Positions 63,578 to 64,000 of a DNA stretch of 64,000 nt are shown in pieces (within the stretch, counting starts at the first letter, position 1; each line of letters opens with the position of its first letter). The DNA is taken from contig CM035421.1 of NCBI GenBank assembly GCA_020310875.1, positions 334,001 to 398,000 of the forward strand, read 5' to 3'. Made by a program: the position numbers and the translations under genes. The notes beneath the pieces were generated by a model, which was not told where the DNA came from, searched no databases, and saw nothing but the letters and a program-made list of their open reading frames with translations. The stretch is from Ceratopteris richardii. Lineage: Eukaryota > Streptophyta > Polypodiopsida > Polypodiales > Pteridaceae.

Positions 63578-63842
63578 TTCATTAAGGAACAAGAATATGA
63601 CAAAATCTTCACTTCGATGAAAGCTGAAATGAGTGCTGAAATTTCAGCTCACAAACCATCACTCTGATGGCGATTCTGACTACACGAATGGCTTCAAAAT
63701 GGGGGTAAAACCCCAACGCACCTGCTGGAAATGTTTTCGGGCTACTGAAATTCACAATTCTATGCTTCGAAGTCGATTTGCACTGTTAAAGTGTGCGTGC
63801 GCCACGACGTGAAAAACCGAAACTTGAGAAGAAGCTTAACCT

Positions 63843-63854
63843 GCTCTGATACCG
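63843..63854 (-). other. Primer-binding site of element G
   Basis: The minus strand reads GCGGTATCAGAGC, one change from the TGGTATCAGAGC consensus, one base inside the LTR at 63856. Confidence 0.8.
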
Positions 63855-63855
63855 C

Positions 63856-64000
63856 TGTTGGGTGTGTGTAGAAGTGCGAGAGACACACAAGAAGCACACA
63901 CAAGGAGCATAAACGCAGCAAGACACACGGAGAAGACGATGGCTGTAATAGCTCTCTCTATTGATCGATGAACTAAACTGAAGTAAGAGCTATGTATAGG
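63856..64000 (-). repeat. 5' LTR of element G, cut by window end
   Basis: TGTTGGGTGTGTGTAGAAG..., about half of the 293-bp LTR. It differs from the 3' LTR at a few sites in the compared part (gagagacac for gagacacac, gcagca for gcaaca). Confidence 0.88.

Larger units (their letters stand above)
58884..64000 (-). mobile_element. Ty1/copia element G, nearly complete
   Basis: Minus-strand copia element inserted in the F LTR. The 3' LTR is 58884-59176, the polypurine tract 59177-59186, coding 59223-63577, the primer-binding site 63843-63854, and the 5' LTR runs from 63856 past the window end. The target duplication cannot be checked because the outer end is outside the window. It is more distant from A/E/F than they are from each other. 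Confidence 0.88.

Overview
This 64-kb window is intergenic, repeat-filled DNA from a large plant genome. No intact host gene, rRNA or tRNA was found. Nearly everything that can be read is retrotransposon: at least eight Ty1/copia copies (called Z, B, A, C, D, I/H, E, F and G below), one tandemly repeated Ty3/gypsy family, two L1-type LINE copies and several long solo-LTR-like units. The AT-rich, deeply nested and mostly decayed copia/gypsy/L1 content suggests a large-genome seed plant, possibly a gymnosperm. That assignment is inference; no taxonomic marker is present.

Layout. 1-1474 is the 5' end of a minus-strand copia element (Z: gag, primer-binding site, LTR). 1475-3767 is a decayed plus-strand reading frame of a family I do not recognise. 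4770-11245 is a plus-strand copia element (B) split by minus-strand element A (6120-9986, target duplication AAACC). 11246-15446 is a 3'-truncated minus-strand copia element (C). 17270-19098 and 27871-34500 form a tandem array of Ty3/gypsy units. The array is split by an L1 LINE (19099-27854, 16-bp target duplication, twin-primed 5' inversion), and the LINE is itself split by the youngest full-length copia element D (19638-26143, TSD GTAGC, LTRs differing at about 7 of 1109 sites). 36242-48812 is a minus-strand copia fragment (I) split by full-length plus-strand element H (36689-47401, TSD TAGAT). H contains two long solo-LTR-like units in opposite orientation (X at 38277-40911, TSD GTAAG; X' at 42382-45227). 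They carry extreme simple-sequence tracts, and X carries an ABCC-transporter gene fragment. 48815-53460 is plus-strand copia element E, split by a 5'-truncated LINE (11-bp TSD, poly-A). 53945-58883 is minus-strand element F (same family as A and E). Its 5' LTR is split by minus-strand element G (58884 to the window end).

How the pieces relate. Removing each insertion together with one target-duplication copy rejoins the reading frame or domain order of the host element. This gives relative ages: D is younger than the LINE, which is younger than the gypsy array; A is younger than B; X is younger than H, which is younger than I; the second LINE is younger than E; G is younger than F. D and G look the most recently active. 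D needs only two nonsense changes, and G a handful of stops plus two homopolymer indels, to explain its broken polyprotein.

No wholly new biological system was found. The most unusual items are the ABCC gene fragment just inside a microsatellite-bearing LTR, the convergent inverted LTR pair around part of H, the gypsy array whose units share one deletion junction, and the unrecognised decayed frame at 2102-3767. Exact LTR ends and dates are by-eye readings.
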